A stretch of DNA of 64,000 bases from an uncultured Litoreibacter sp. (GCA_947493265.1 CANLQL010000002.1:1-64000); one strand, 5' to 3'. Numbered from the stretch's first letter, positions 29,143 through 37,901 are shown. Numbers and translations are program-made. The notes: generated by a model from the letters alone, not told the origin.

Positions 29143-29988
29143 ATGGACGATCCCAAGACACTTGTAAGCACGGACTGGCTGGCGAAAAACATCAATAGTC
29201 CCGATCTGCGGATCATCGATGCCTCTTGGTATTTGCCGGATATGAACCGAAATCCGCGTGCGGAATATGACGCTGGCCACATCCCCGGCGCGCGCTTCTT
29301 TGATATCGACGAAATTTCGGACGGACGGTCCGCCTTGCCGCATATGGTGCCGCCGGTCGAAAAGTTCATGTCGCGGATGCGGGCGATGGGTGTGGGCGAC
29401 GGCCACCAAGTGGTTGTCTATGACGGGGCCGGGTTGTTTTCCGCCGCGCGCGTTTGGTGGCTGTTCCGACTAATGGGCAAGACCGATATCGCGGTTCTCG
29501 ATGGCGGCTACCCGAAATGGGTTGCAGAAGGCCGCGAGGTTGAAGACCTGCCACCCGTGCTGCGCGACCGCCATATCACTGTGCAACGTCAGGCAAATCT
29601 GGTGCGTGACGTCACGCAAGTGGCGGCGGCCTCCAAACTTGGCGATCATACGATCCTGGATGCCCGCGCACCTGCACGTTTCAAAGGCACAGACCCGGAG
29701 CCGCGTCCGGGATTGCGTTCGGGACATATCCCCGGCTCAAAGAATGTGTTCTTCCGCGACCTTTTGAAATCTGATGGTACGATGAAGCCTGTCGCGGAGC
29801 TGCGCGAGATTTTCAACGATGCCGGTGCGGACTTGTCGAAACCGGTGATCACCACCTGTGGGTCCGGGATCACCGCCGCTGTGCTGAGCCTTGCGTTGGA
29901 ACGTATCGGAAACCGCAACCATTCGCTTTATGACGGCTCATGGGCGGAATGGGGGCAATTTGACCAACTGGCCGTCGAAACCGGCTGA
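29143..29988 (+). CDS. sseA: 3-mercaptopyruvate sulfurtransferase SseA
   Basis: A 281-residue protein with two rhodanese domains. The N-terminal domain is inactive and has RIIDASWYLPD and EYDAGHIPGARFFDID. The C-terminal domain carries the catalytic loop CGSGITAA with Cys at about residue 239. The CG[S/T]G[V/I]T loop marks mercaptopyruvate rather than thiosulfate sulfurtransferases. It moves sulfur from 3-mercaptopyruvate to thiol acceptors. The next gene, an aminotransferase 17 bp downstream, could generate mercaptopyruvate from cysteine, so the pair may act together. Confidence 0.93.
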   Translation: MDDPKTLVSTDWLAKNINSPDLRIIDASWYLPDMNRNPRAEYDAGHIPGARFFDIDEISDGRSALPHMVPPVEKFMSRMRAMGVGDGHQVVVYDGAGLFSAARVWWLFRLMGKTDIAVLDGGYPKWVAEGREVEDLPPVLRDRHITVQRQANLVRDVTQVAAASKLGDHTILDARAPARFKGTDPEPRPGLRSGHIPGSKNVFFRDLLKSDGTMKPVAELREIFNDAGADLSKPVITTCGSGITAAVLSLALERIGNRNHSLYDGSWAEWGQFDQLAVETG

Positions 29989-30005
29989 ACTTTCGAAAGA
30001 CTTTC

Positions 30006-31190
30006 ATGTTTGAAAACCTGACCGCGCAGCCCGCCGACAAAATCCTGCAATTGATGCAGATGTTTCGGGAAGACCCACGCGACAACAAAATTGATCTGGG
30101 GGTTGGCGTTTACAAAAACGCTGATGGCCAAACCCCGGTGATGCGGGCCGTCAAAACGGCGGAGCGTAAGCTGTGGGAGCTTGAAGATACCAAAAGCTAC
30201 ACCGGACTGACAGGGGATACTGGGTTTCATGACGCGATGCGCGCGCTTATTCTTGGCGATGCAGTTGGTGCCGAAAATGTCGCCGCAGCGGCGACGCCCG
30301 GTGGGACAGGGGCCATTCGCCAAGGGTTGGAACTGATCAAAATGGCCAACCCGGAGGCCACGGTCTGGCTGTCGGCCCCAACTTGGCCCAACCATCCGTC
30401 GATTGTGAAATACCTTGGCATCCCGATGGCCGAATACCGGTATTTCGACGCGGAAACCCGTGCGGTTGATTGGGACGGAATGGTTGCAGACCTGGAAGCG
30501 GCAAAGGCTGGTGATGTCGTGCTTTTGCATGGTTGTTGCCACAATCCGACAGGCGCAAACCTGAACGAGGCGCAATGGCAGGCGGTGGCCGAGCTGTTGC
30601 TGCGCAAAGGCCTGATCCCCTTTGTCGATATTGCCTATCAAGGCTTTGGGGACGGTTTGGACGCGGACGCATATGGTGTCCGTCATCTTGCTTCGACCCA
30701 GCCGGAGATGCTTGTGGCCGCGAGTTGTTCAAAGAATTTCGGCGTGTACCGAGAACGCGCTGGGCTTTTGATGGCAGTGGCGCAAGACAGCAAGAAAACC
30801 CCGCTGGATCAGGCGACGCTTGCGTTCTTGAATCGGCAGAATTTCTCGTTTCCGCCAGACCATGGGACACGGCTTGTGACGCTGGTTCTCAATGACGCTG
30901 AATTGCGCGCTGACTGGCAGAGCGAATTGGAAGACGTGCGTTTGGGAATGCTGGGCCTGCGCCAGTCTTTGGCGTCCGCTCTTCAGGCGCGCACCGGGTC
31001 AGACCGGTTTGGATTTTTGGCCGATCACCGGGGCATGTTTTCCCGGCTGGGCGCGACGCCGGAACAGGTTTTACGGATGCGCGAAGATCACGGGATTTAC
31101 ATGGTGGGTGACAGCCGGATGAATATCGCGGGATTGAACGAAGCGTCGATCCCGATTCTGGCTGATGCCATCGTTGCAGTGGACGTCTGA
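30006..31190 (+). CDS. Aromatic/aspartate aminotransferase (class I, PLP-dependent)
   Basis: A 394-residue fold-type I aminotransferase of the AspC/TyrB branch. It opens with FENLTAQPADKILQLMQMF and DLGVGVYKN. Other motifs are HGCCHNPTGANL, DIAYQGFGDG and the PLP-lysine region ASCSKNFGVYRERAG at about residue 245, with a C-terminal arginine region MFSRLG. It transaminates aspartate, aromatic amino acids or cysteine with 2-oxoglutarate. Its location right after sseA hints at cysteine as a possible substrate, but that is inference. Confidence 0.9.
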   Translation: MFENLTAQPADKILQLMQMFREDPRDNKIDLGVGVYKNADGQTPVMRAVKTAERKLWELEDTKSYTGLTGDTGFHDAMRALILGDAVGAENVAAAATPGGTGAIRQGLELIKMANPEATVWLSAPTWPNHPSIVKYLGIPMAEYRYFDAETRAVDWDGMVADLEAAKAGDVVLLHGCCHNPTGANLNEAQWQAVAELLLRKGLIPFVDIAYQGFGDGLDADAYGVRHLASTQPEMLVAASCSKNFGVYRERAGLLMAVAQDSKKTPLDQATLAFLNRQNFSFPPDHGTRLVTLVLNDAELRADWQSELEDVRLGMLGLRQSLASALQARTGSDRFGFLADHRGMFSRLGATPEQVLRMREDHGIYMVGDSRMNIAGLNEASIPILADAIVAVDV

Positions 31191-31362
31191 TCCAATAGCG
31201 CGCCTTCGGCGCACTCTATCTATGTCCGCGTTTTGCCGGCTGGCCGCGCAGATTTCGGGCAATTTCGCGCTTGCGGCGCCGCGTGAACTGGCCTAAGCCG
31301 CAGCGTCCCTGATCGGTTCGGGGGCCGAGTTCTCCGCAACCTTGTCAAAACGGGCCATATTC

Positions 31363-31995
31363 ATGACCAAACTCTTCCCCGGCATTCTTGCCATGGCGGC
31401 CGTTGTCGTCGCTTCCAACATTCTTGTGCAATTCCTGTTGGGCGATTGGCTCACATGGGGGGCATTCACCTATCCAATCGCATTTCTTGTCACCGATGTG
31501 ATGAACCGCGTTTACGGCGTGGCGGCGGCCCGCCGCGTGGTGTTTGCAGGGTTCATTCTGGGGATCATCTGTTCGCTGATCGGATCGCAGATCATGCTGG
31601 AATTTGGTCCGGCCGTCGCCTTGCGTGTGGCTGTTGGATCGGCTGTCGCCTTCCTGACCGCGCAACTTCTTGATGTCGCCGTGTTTGACCGGTTTCGCGC
31701 AGGTGTCTGGTGGAAAGCGCCTTTGGCGTCGACCTTCGTCGGCTCAGCGGTTGATACGATCTTGTTTTTCACCATCGCGTTCTCTGCCAGTGTGACGTTC
31801 TTTGGCGCAGATGCCGATGCAGCGATTTCCTGGGCCTGGGAGGATGTGCCATTCCTGGGTGTTGGCGCGGTTGTACCGCTCTGGGTTTCGCTCGCATTTG
31901 CCGATTGGTGCGTCAAAATTCTGATCGCTTTACTGGCACTTGTGCCGTTTCGGATCATCGTTACGAAACTTTCACAGAGCCATTCGCAAATTTAA
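31363..31995 (+). CDS. Queuosine precursor transporter (YhhQ/VUT family)
   Basis: A 210-residue membrane protein of the VUT/DUF165 family with about six helices. The diagnostic segment TYPIAFLVTDVMNRVYG is complete. E. coli YhhQ imports the queuosine precursors preQ0 and preQ1. The ATG at MTKLFPG is preferred over an upstream TTG. About 170 bp of leader precede it, but no convincing preQ1 riboswitch core was recognised. Confidence 0.88.
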   Translation: MTKLFPGILAMAAVVVASNILVQFLLGDWLTWGAFTYPIAFLVTDVMNRVYGVAAARRVVFAGFILGIICSLIGSQIMLEFGPAVALRVAVGSAVAFLTAQLLDVAVFDRFRAGVWWKAPLASTFVGSAVDTILFFTIAFSASVTFFGADADAAISWAWEDVPFLGVGAVVPLWVSLAFADWCVKILIALLALVPFRIIVTKLSQSHSQI

Positions 31996-32002
31996 CTTGT
32001 TT

Positions 32003-32008
32003 TTGACA
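32003..32008 (+). promoter_or_regulatory. Candidate -35 element of the small-ORF transcript
   Basis: A consensus TTGACA hexamer lies about 50 bases upstream of the 18-codon ORF. No good -10 hexamer stands at the usual spacing, so the promoter call is weak and rests on position. Confidence 0.25.
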
Positions 32009-32058
32009 CAAGATGTGGCAGGCTCCGAGGGAACAGCAACCAGAGAAAGGAGGTGTCC

Positions 32059-32115
32059 ATGTCTAGAGTGATATTGGAGCGAGGTGTCAGGCAAGGTAAT
32101 GAGGTGCGCTTTTAG
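32059..32115 (+). CDS. 18-residue small ORF with strong Shine-Dalgarno
   Basis: An ATG-to-TAG frame encodes MSRVILERGVRQGNEVRF. AAAGGAGGTG lies four bases before the ATG, one of the strongest ribosome-binding sites in the window. The peptide is Arg-rich with no signal or membrane segment. The stop codon is part of a perfect 6-bp hairpin. The sequence GAGGTG occurs three times, at the Shine-Dalgarno and twice inside the ORF. It could be a leader peptide, a functional microprotein or a translated part of a regulatory RNA. Confidence 0.5.
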   Translation: MSRVILERGVRQGNEVRF

Positions 32116-32182
32116 GGGCAGCCCCCTACATTCACACCGAGGTACCGGTCAGTCCACCTGACCCCACCTCCACAGATCTCGG

Positions 32183-32217
32183 AAGGGTCACTGCGCTGTC
32201 GGTGACCCTTTCTTTTT
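32183..32217 (+). terminator. Intrinsic terminator of the small transcript
   Basis: A perfect 9-bp stem, AAGGGTCAC with GTGACCCTT, closes a 10-base loop and is followed by TCTTTTT. The T-run lies on the plus side, so it serves the small-ORF transcript rather than apt. Confidence 0.85.
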
Positions 32218-32235
32218 GGAAGAATGTGCTTTGGT

Positions 32236-32763
32236 CTATGCGCCGTCGAATTCGCAAAGGACATGGACATCCATGCCCATATCTTCAAGTTTCTTGCGAC
32301 CACCAAGTTCCGGCAAGTCGATGATAAACGCGCATCCGACAACGACCCCACCCAGTTTTTCAATCAGCGTGATCCCGGCCTCCGCCGTGCCGCCTGTCGC
32401 CAGCAGGTCATCGACCAGCAAAATCTTCTCACCGGGTTGAATGCTGTCGTCATGCAATTCCACTGTAGCCGTGCCATATTCCAGTTCATAATCCTGCGAA
32501 ATTACCTTTCCCGGAAGTTTGCCCGCTTTGCGAATGGGCACGAAGCCTGCGGAAAGTTGGTGCGCAACCGCCCCGCCCAATATGAAGCCGCGCGCCTCTA
32601 GCCCTGCGACCTTGTCAAAGCGCAGCCCGGCATAGGGTTGGACCAGTTGATCAACCGCCATGCGAAACCCGCGCGGGTCAAGAAACAGGGTCGTCACGTC
32701 GCGAAACATGATCCCTTCATGCGGGAAGTTGGGGATCGTGCGGATATAGTCTTGAACGTGCAT
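32236..32763 (-). CDS. apt: Adenine phosphoribosyltransferase
   Basis: A 175-residue type I phosphoribosyltransferase that converts adenine and PRPP to AMP. The PRPP-binding loop [17 protein letters not shown], the upstream EARGFILGG and the flexible-loop region [12 protein letters not shown] are all present. It pairs functionally with mtnP about 1.1 kb away on the same strand, since MtnP releases adenine from methylthioadenosine. The two are separated by an opposite-strand two-gene cassette. Confidence 0.95.
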   Translation of the reverse strand: MHVQDYIRTIPNFPHEGIMFRDVTTLFLDPRGFRMAVDQLVQPYAGLRFDKVAGLEARGFILGGAVAHQLSAGFVPIRKAGKLPGKVISQDYELEYGTATVELHDDSIQPGEKILLVDDLLATGGTAEAGITLIEKLGGVVVGCAFIIDLPELGGRKKLEDMGMDVHVLCEFDGA

Positions 32764-32951
32764 GGAGGCTCCGGATTTGAGGTTTGAACGCAGGTTAGTT
32801 TCACTGTGACAGTGCGCAACCGCGTTTGAGTATTTGAGGCTGGATTCAGGTGCGAAATCTGTCGAAATTTCCGAATCCAGCGGTTTTGTGGTATTATCCC
32901 GTCATTTAGAGAAGACCTTTTTGAAGATTCACATATTTGAGGAGCATCATT

Positions 32952-33074
32952 ATGCGCTGTTTCCTAATCATATTATTGGCCTCCGCCAGTCCGCTGTTTG
33001 CGGACAATCATGAAGACACCAAATGCCCAGACACGCACTACGATTGCGGCAATGGCATCTGCTGTTCGCGGTAA
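32952..33074 (+). CDS. Small secreted cysteine-rich peptide (40 residues)
   Basis: An ATG frame preceded by GAGGAG encodes a 40-residue precursor. The first 17 residues, MRCFLIILLASASPLFA, look like a Sec signal peptide with an A-x-A-like cleavage site (LFA/DNH). The predicted mature part is about 23 residues and ends in KCPDTHYDCGNGICCSR. Its four cysteines are spaced C-x6-C-x4-C-C, compatible with two disulfides. Its stop lies 11 bp before the next ATG, so the two genes form one unit. No bacterial family was recognised. Confidence 0.6.
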   Translation: MRCFLIILLASASPLFADNHEDTKCPDTHYDCGNGICCSR

Positions 33075-33085
33075 AGGAGGATGTC

Positions 33086-33865
33086 ATGTGGAAATATATT
33101 GTCGGAGGATTCGTCTCCCTCGTTATAGCTGCGCTCATAATGTTCACGCTGATGAATATTCGTGTTCAAGATGTCGTCGCCTATAACCAAATTGAACGCC
33201 CGACCGGAACCGCACCGTTTCGCGCCGGTGATCTGGTCGAAATTTCTGCCGATGGTCAGATCCCTATAGGGAGGCTCGACTGTCGGATCGAGGAGCAGGA
33301 CGGATCAGTCAGCGATACACCTTTGGAGAAGGAGTATAAAAACGCTTTGCGTGAGTTCATGCCTCTCTTTGTGAATTTGGTAAATTGGGGCAAGGGTCTT
33401 TTTGTTGACGTTGATGAAACGCCTTCTCTTGACCCACAAACCCCGTCGCTGAATTTCGTTGGATATAAGTCTTTCCTGAATGCCGATACACCATCGCTTG
33501 GACCGGGTTGTGCCTGTGCAATCGCGCGCGTGGTCCTGCGACGAAACAAAGTTTGCACGGTTCAATCGTCCCTAGTCGAAAGCAAGATGGTGCATAGCGT
33601 CCCGCTTGATCCAACATCGCCCCTGCAATTGGTAGAGCGCACAATCGGCGTGTCCTATCGCCCTGAGGCCGTTTTTATCACTGATTTATCACGGCTTGCC
33701 TGCGAAGGTTTGAACACGGAAGCAATCCTGCCGTCTACACCGCCGAATTGTCCATCCGGCCCGCAATGGCCAATTGATGTCAAGCTGCGTGGCTTTCTGG
33801 GCGTAATCAGTGAGCAGGATCGAGAACTGATCGGACCGATCAATGTCGGCGCTGAGATAAACTAA
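33086..33865 (+). CDS. Membrane-anchored protein of unknown function
   Basis: A 259-residue protein with one N-terminal membrane helix (about residues 4-26) and a large presumably periplasmic domain. The ATG follows a strong AAAGGAGGAT. The middle carries three TPSL repeats (ETPSL, QTPSL, DTPSL) and several cysteines (LDCR, CAC, KVCTV, ACEG, NCPS) that could form disulfides. No family was recognised. It is coupled to the cysteine-rich peptide gene upstream. Its 3' end overlaps mtnP by 4 bp on the opposite strand. Base composition is visibly more AT-rich than in the flanking genes. Confidence 0.7.
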   Translation: MWKYIVGGFVSLVIAALIMFTLMNIRVQDVVAYNQIERPTGTAPFRAGDLVEISADGQIPIGRLDCRIEEQDGSVSDTPLEKEYKNALREFMPLFVNLVNWGKGLFVDVDETPSLDPQTPSLNFVGYKSFLNADTPSLGPGCACAIARVVLRRNKVCTVQSSLVESKMVHSVPLDPTSPLQLVERTIGVSYRPEAVFITDLSRLACEGLNTEAILPSTPPNCPSGPQWPIDVKLRGFLGVISEQDRELIGPINVGAEIN

Positions 33866-34734
33866 AGCACCCGTCCGGCCACCGCGTCCAGCTTTGCAAC
33901 CAGCTGGGCGTCGCGGTTGTCTGGTTGGGTGAGGACGGCGAATTCCAACGCGCGGTCGCAGCCGTGCGGGCAGGGATCGCGTTCGGTGCCCAGCAAATCC
34001 GGCAGGCCTGCGACCAGATTGCGGGCCTTGTCGGCATTGCCCATCAGGGTTGCGATGATTTGGGTGACGTCGACCTCGCCGTGGTCGGGGTGCCAGCTGT
34101 CATAGTCCGTGATCATTGCGACGGACGCGTAACACAACTCTGCCTCCCGGGCGAGTTTTGCTTCCGGCATATTGGTCATGCCGATCACGTCTGCGCCCCA
34201 AACCTCCCGGTACATCTTCGACTCCGCCAAAGTGGAAAATTGCGGGCCCTCCATGGCCAGATAAGTGCCGCCGTCATGCATGGTGATCCCAGCCGCTTTG
34301 CCAGCTGTCAGACAGGCTTCGCCCAGACGTGGGCAGGTCGGATGTGCAACCGATACATGGGCCACGCAGCCTGACCCAAAGAAGCTTTTCTCCCGCGCGA
34401 AGGTGCGGTCAATGAACTGATCTACAATGACAAAATCTCCTGGTGCCATTTCTTCACGGAACGAACCGCAAGCCGAAACCGAGATCACGTCCGTTACACC
34501 CAACCGTTTCAGCGCGTCGATATTTGCCCGGTAAGGGACCGTCGTCGGGCTATGGGTGTGGCCGCGTCCGTGGCGGGGCAGGAACGCCATTTTTACGCCC
34601 GCCAAACGGCCTGTAAGAATAGCATCAGATGGGGCGCCCCACGGGCTTTCCTGTGTCACCCAGTTTGCGTCTTCCAACCCGTCAATGTCGTAGACGCCTG
34701 AACCGCCAATCACCCCAAGTACTGTTTCCGTCAT
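33862..34734 (-). CDS. mtnP: S-methyl-5'-thioadenosine phosphorylase
   Basis: A 290-residue trimeric-type nucleoside phosphorylase that splits 5'-methylthioadenosine into adenine and methylthioribose-1-phosphate. Conserved stretches are VIGGSGVYDI, LPRHGRGHTHSPTTVPYRAN, SACGSFREE, YLAMEGPQFSTLAES and GMTNMPEAKLAREAELCYA. The start at MTETVLG is the usual family beginning; a 19-residue longer form is unlikely. It would feed adenine to Apt. Confidence 0.95.
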   Translation of the reverse strand: MTETVLGVIGGSGVYDIDGLEDANWVTQESPWGAPSDAILTGRLAGVKMAFLPRHGRGHTHSPTTVPYRANIDALKRLGVTDVISVSACGSFREEMAPGDFVIVDQFIDRTFAREKSFFGSGCVAHVSVAHPTCPRLGEACLTAGKAAGITMHDGGTYLAMEGPQFSTLAESKMYREVWGADVIGMTNMPEAKLAREAELCYASVAMITDYDSWHPDHGEVDVTQIIATLMGNADKARNLVAGLPDLLGTERDPCPHGCDRALEFAVLTQPDNRDAQLVAKLDAVAGRVL

Positions 34735-34940
34735 CGCCCATGCTCCGCGCCAAAATTTGTTAGCCGTCATATTGCCGGAGGATGAAGCCAATGGAAATGC
34801 TGCGCGCGCCGTAAACAGATCTTAATTTTCCTCGGGTATGCGCAAGAATACCGTGCATTCCCCGGTGGTTCTTGTTAGGTGGCGCTCAAATCTTACGACT
34901 TCTCACAAAAAATGAGGCCAGCAGCGTGAAACGCTCCTTG

Positions 34941-36557
34941 ATGGCGGCCCTCGCCAACAACCCACTTATTTCCGAAATGAGCCTTGGATCAGGCACCGAA
35001 ATGAACGCCACGAGATGGCGGATCGAAATCCTGTCCGGTTTGACTGTCGCGCTTGCCCTGGTGCCTGAAGCGGTGGCCTTTGCCTTCGTCGCAGGCGTGC
35101 ATCCCTTGGTCGGACTTTATGCGGCCTTCATCGTTGGCTTGATCACCGCGTTGATCGGCGGACGTCCGGGGATGATTTCGGGGGCAACCGGCGCGTTGGC
35201 TGTGGTGATGGTCGCGTTGGTGGCCCAGCACGGCGTTGAATACCTGTTCGCAACCGTTGTCTTGATGGGCATCTTGCAAATAATCTCGGGCGTTTTGAAG
35301 CTTGGGAAGTTTATCCGATTGGTGCCGCATCCGGTGATGCTTGGCTTTGTAAACGGGCTGGCGATCGTTATTTTCCTGGCCCAGCTAAGCCAATTTCAGG
35401 TTCCCGGAAGCGCGGATGCAGCGGGTCATGGGATGGCCAATGGCGAATGGATGACCGGCTGGCCGCTGGCAATTATGCTGGGGCTGACGGTCCTGACGAT
35501 GGCAATCATCTGGGCGACGCCGAAACTGACCAACGCGATTCCAGCGCCCTTGGCTGGCATTGGTATCGTGGCAATTCTGGTGATTGTGTTTGGAATTGAT
35601 GTGCCCCGGGTCGGTGATCTGGCCTCCATCGAGGGCGGTTTGCCCGCGTTCCATATCCCGATGGTGCCTCTGAACTACGAGACGTTTTTGATCATTCTGC
35701 CCTATGCGCTGATCCTGGCCGCAATTGGCTTGATTGAAAGCCTGCTGACATTGAACCTCGTGGGGGAGATCGTCAACAAACGTGGCGGAGCGTCTCAGGA
35801 ATGTATCGCCCAAGGTGTGGCCAACACCGTGACCGGGTTCTTTGGTGGCATGGGCGGGTGCGCGATGATCGGGCAGTCAATGATCAACGTGAAATCCGGG
35901 GGTCGGACGCGTATCGCGGGCATTGCTGCGGCGTTGTTCCTGCTGGCCTTTATCGTGGTTGCCGCGCCCTTGATTGAACAGATCCCACTGGCCGCGCTGG
36001 TTGGTGTGATGTTCATGGTCGTGATCGGGACATTTGCGTGGAATTCCTTCAATGTGATGCGTCGGGTCCCACGGATAGACGCGTTTGTGATCATCCTCGT
36101 GACTGTCACAACGGTGATGTATGACCTTGCCATTGCGGTTGTTGTGGGCGTGATCGTGTCGGCGTTGGCCTATGCATGGCAGAATGCGACGCGGATCAAT
36201 GCCAAGACCTACGTGACGCCAGAAGGGGCGAAGGTCTATCAGGTGCAGGGACCGCTGTTTTTCGGGTCTGCCGAAGGGTTTTCCGAGATGTTTACACCTG
36301 CAGATGACCCGTCATTGGTGGTGGTCGATTTCGCCGATAGCCGGGTGGCGGACCAGTCTGCGCTGCAAGCGATTGAGGCTTTGGCCGAGAAATACGAAAG
36401 CTTTGGAAAATCTGTGCAGCTGCGCCATCTCAGCCGCGATTGCCACCAGTTGTTGACCAAAGCAGGACAGTTGATCATCGATAGCGATGACGACCCGGAC
36501 TACGAGATCGCGGTGGATTACAGCGTTCAGACAGGCATTCTGGCGGGCGGGCACTAG
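34941..36557 (+). CDS. SulP family anion transporter with STAS domain
   Basis: About 538 residues. A multi-helix SLC26/SulP membrane domain begins RWRIEILSGLTVALALVPEAVAF and contains GLYAAFIVGLITALIGGRPG and SATGALAVV-type motifs. A C-terminal cytoplasmic STAS domain follows (about the last 110 residues; VVVDFADSRVADQSALQAIE). Such proteins import sulfate, bicarbonate or other anions. Several starts are possible (GTG at 34926 or later ATGs), so the N-terminus is uncertain. It converges on lysC. Confidence 0.88.
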   Translation: MAALANNPLISEMSLGSGTEMNATRWRIEILSGLTVALALVPEAVAFAFVAGVHPLVGLYAAFIVGLITALIGGRPGMISGATGALAVVMVALVAQHGVEYLFATVVLMGILQIISGVLKLGKFIRLVPHPVMLGFVNGLAIVIFLAQLSQFQVPGSADAAGHGMANGEWMTGWPLAIMLGLTVLTMAIIWATPKLTNAIPAPLAGIGIVAILVIVFGIDVPRVGDLASIEGGLPAFHIPMVPLNYETFLIILPYALILAAIGLIESLLTLNLVGEIVNKRGGASQECIAQGVANTVTGFFGGMGGCAMIGQSMINVKSGGRTRIAGIAAALFLLAFIVVAAPLIEQIPLAALVGVMFMVVIGTFAWNSFNVMRRVPRIDAFVIILVTVTTVMYDLAIAVVVGVIVSALAYAWQNATRINAKTYVTPEGAKVYQVQGPLFFGSAEGFSEMFTPADDPSLVVVDFADSRVADQSALQAIEALAEKYESFGKSVQLRHLSRDCHQLLTKAGQLIIDSDDDPDYEIAVDYSVQTGILAGGH

Positions 36558-36587
36558 CCGCCACGCCGACACAAGGGAAAAGCGGTG

Positions 36588-37826
36588 TTAGGCCGCTTTT
36601 TCCAGCTCAAACGCGTCATGCAAGGCTTGCACGGCCAGTTCCATGTATTTGCGGTCGATCAGTACCGAAATCTTGATCTCGGATGTAGTGATCACCTTGA
36701 TATTCACGCCTTCCGCCTGCAGCGCGGAGAACATCTTGGCCGCGACACCTGCATGGCTGCGCATACCGATGCCCACGACAGAGACCTTGGCCACGTCCGT
36801 ATCTGCGACCAGGTCATGGTAGTTGATGGACCCGCTTGATTTCGCAGCCTCCATCGCCTTTTCGGCGCGGGCAACCTCATCCACTGGGCAAGAGAAAGTC
36901 ATATCTGTGCGACCCTCTTCCGAGATGTTTTGCACGATCATGTCGACATTCACGCCCGCCTCGGCCAGCGGTCCAAAGATCGCCGCGGCGATGCCTGGGC
37001 GGTCGGCGACCGAGATCAGGGTCATTTTCGCTTCATCACGGGAATAGGCCACACCGGCCACGACATTGCTTTCCACGATATCCTCCTCGGCGCACACCAG
37101 CGTGCCTGCCTCATCACTCATTTCTTCAAAACTCGACAGCACGCGCAGCTTCACTCCGTAGCGCATCGCCAGTTCAACGGATCTTGTTTGCAAAACCTTC
37201 GCCCCGAGCGAGGCCAGTTCCAGCATTTCTTCAAATGCGATCCGGTCCAGCTTACGCGCTTTGGAGCTGATCCGCGGGTCGGTTGTGTAAACCCCGTCCA
37301 CATCGGTGTAGATGTCGCATCGCTCAGCCTCAAACGCGGCCGCAAATGCCACCGCTGTCGTGTCCGAGCCACCGCGCCCCAGCGTGGTGATCCGACCTTC
37401 GTCACTGATGCCCTGGAAACCGGCCACAACCGCGACTTTCATGCCCTCGGCAAATTTCGCGTCCAGATTGTCTGTGGGGATTTCTTCGATGCGGGCGGCC
37501 CCATGGGCAGATGTGGTTTTCAGCGGCACTTGCCAGCCTTGCCAACTGCGCGCTGGCACATCCATTTCCTGCAAGGTCAACGCCACTAGGCCTGCGGTGA
37601 CGTTTTCGCCCGAGCTGACGATCGCGTCATATTCACGCGCGTCGTAGAAATCCGACGTTTCCTTGACCCAGCCGACAAGCTCGTTGGTTTTTCCCGACAT
37701 GGCCGAGACGATCACGATCACCTCGTAGCCATTGGCCACTTCACGACCCACGCGCTTGGCGGCCCGCTTGATGCGGTCCAGCGAGGCGACCGAGGTGCCG
37801 CCGAATTTCATGACAAGCCTTGGCAT
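36588..37826 (-). CDS. lysC: Aspartate kinase
   Basis: A 412-residue aspartokinase, the first step of lysine, threonine and methionine synthesis. The N-terminal kinase signature VMKFGGTSVAS is at residue 5, and GFQGISDEGRITTLGRGGSDTTA and DGVYTTDPR follow. Two ACT domains occupy the last 150 residues (ISVADRPGIAAAIF, VSVVGIGMRSHAGVAA) and would give feedback inhibition. The start at MPRLVMKFGG is that of the family; an earlier ATG adds eight residues. Confidence 0.96.
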   Translation of the reverse strand: MPRLVMKFGGTSVASLDRIKRAAKRVGREVANGYEVIVIVSAMSGKTNELVGWVKETSDFYDAREYDAIVSSGENVTAGLVALTLQEMDVPARSWQGWQVPLKTTSAHGAARIEEIPTDNLDAKFAEGMKVAVVAGFQGISDEGRITTLGRGGSDTTAVAFAAAFEAERCDIYTDVDGVYTTDPRISSKARKLDRIAFEEMLELASLGAKVLQTRSVELAMRYGVKLRVLSSFEEMSDEAGTLVCAEEDIVESNVVAGVAYSRDEAKMTLISVADRPGIAAAIFGPLAEAGVNVDMIVQNISEEGRTDMTFSCPVDEVARAEKAMEAAKSSGSINYHDLVADTDVAKVSVVGIGMRSHAGVAAKMFSALQAEGVNIKVITTSEIKISVLIDRKYMELAVQALHDAFELEKAA

Positions 37827-37901
37827 CGCGCCGCTTACCCCTTTTCTCAAACCGACCGCTTCCTATGTCGCGGCGCACAAAAGGGCAAGCCCGCAGGTGG
37901 C

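Larger units (their letters stand above)
32040..32217 (+). ncRNA. Candidate structured small transcript with embedded 18-codon ORF
   Basis: This unit begins upstream of a very strong ribosome-binding site and ends in an intrinsic terminator. Between them lie a TAGGGG/CCCCTA hairpin over the ORF stop codon, a GGTCAG/CTGACC hairpin, an enclosing CCGAG/CTCGG helix, and CACCTCC, which is exactly complementary to the GGAGGTG Shine-Dalgarno. No ordinary gene is encoded. It is convergent with apt. The 5' end is not defined by sequence, and it was not matched to any named RNA family. Confidence 0.55.

Noticed and set aside
31191-31362. Possible preQ1 riboswitch before the queuosine-precursor transporter
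   Set aside because: No conserved preQ1 aptamer core was found; only a short GCGCC/GGCGC hairpin near the left end.
34741-34940. Possible short ORF starting MKPMEMLRAP upstream of the SulP gene
   Set aside because: Ten codons only, with a marginal GGAGG-type site and no supporting terminator, structure or coupling.
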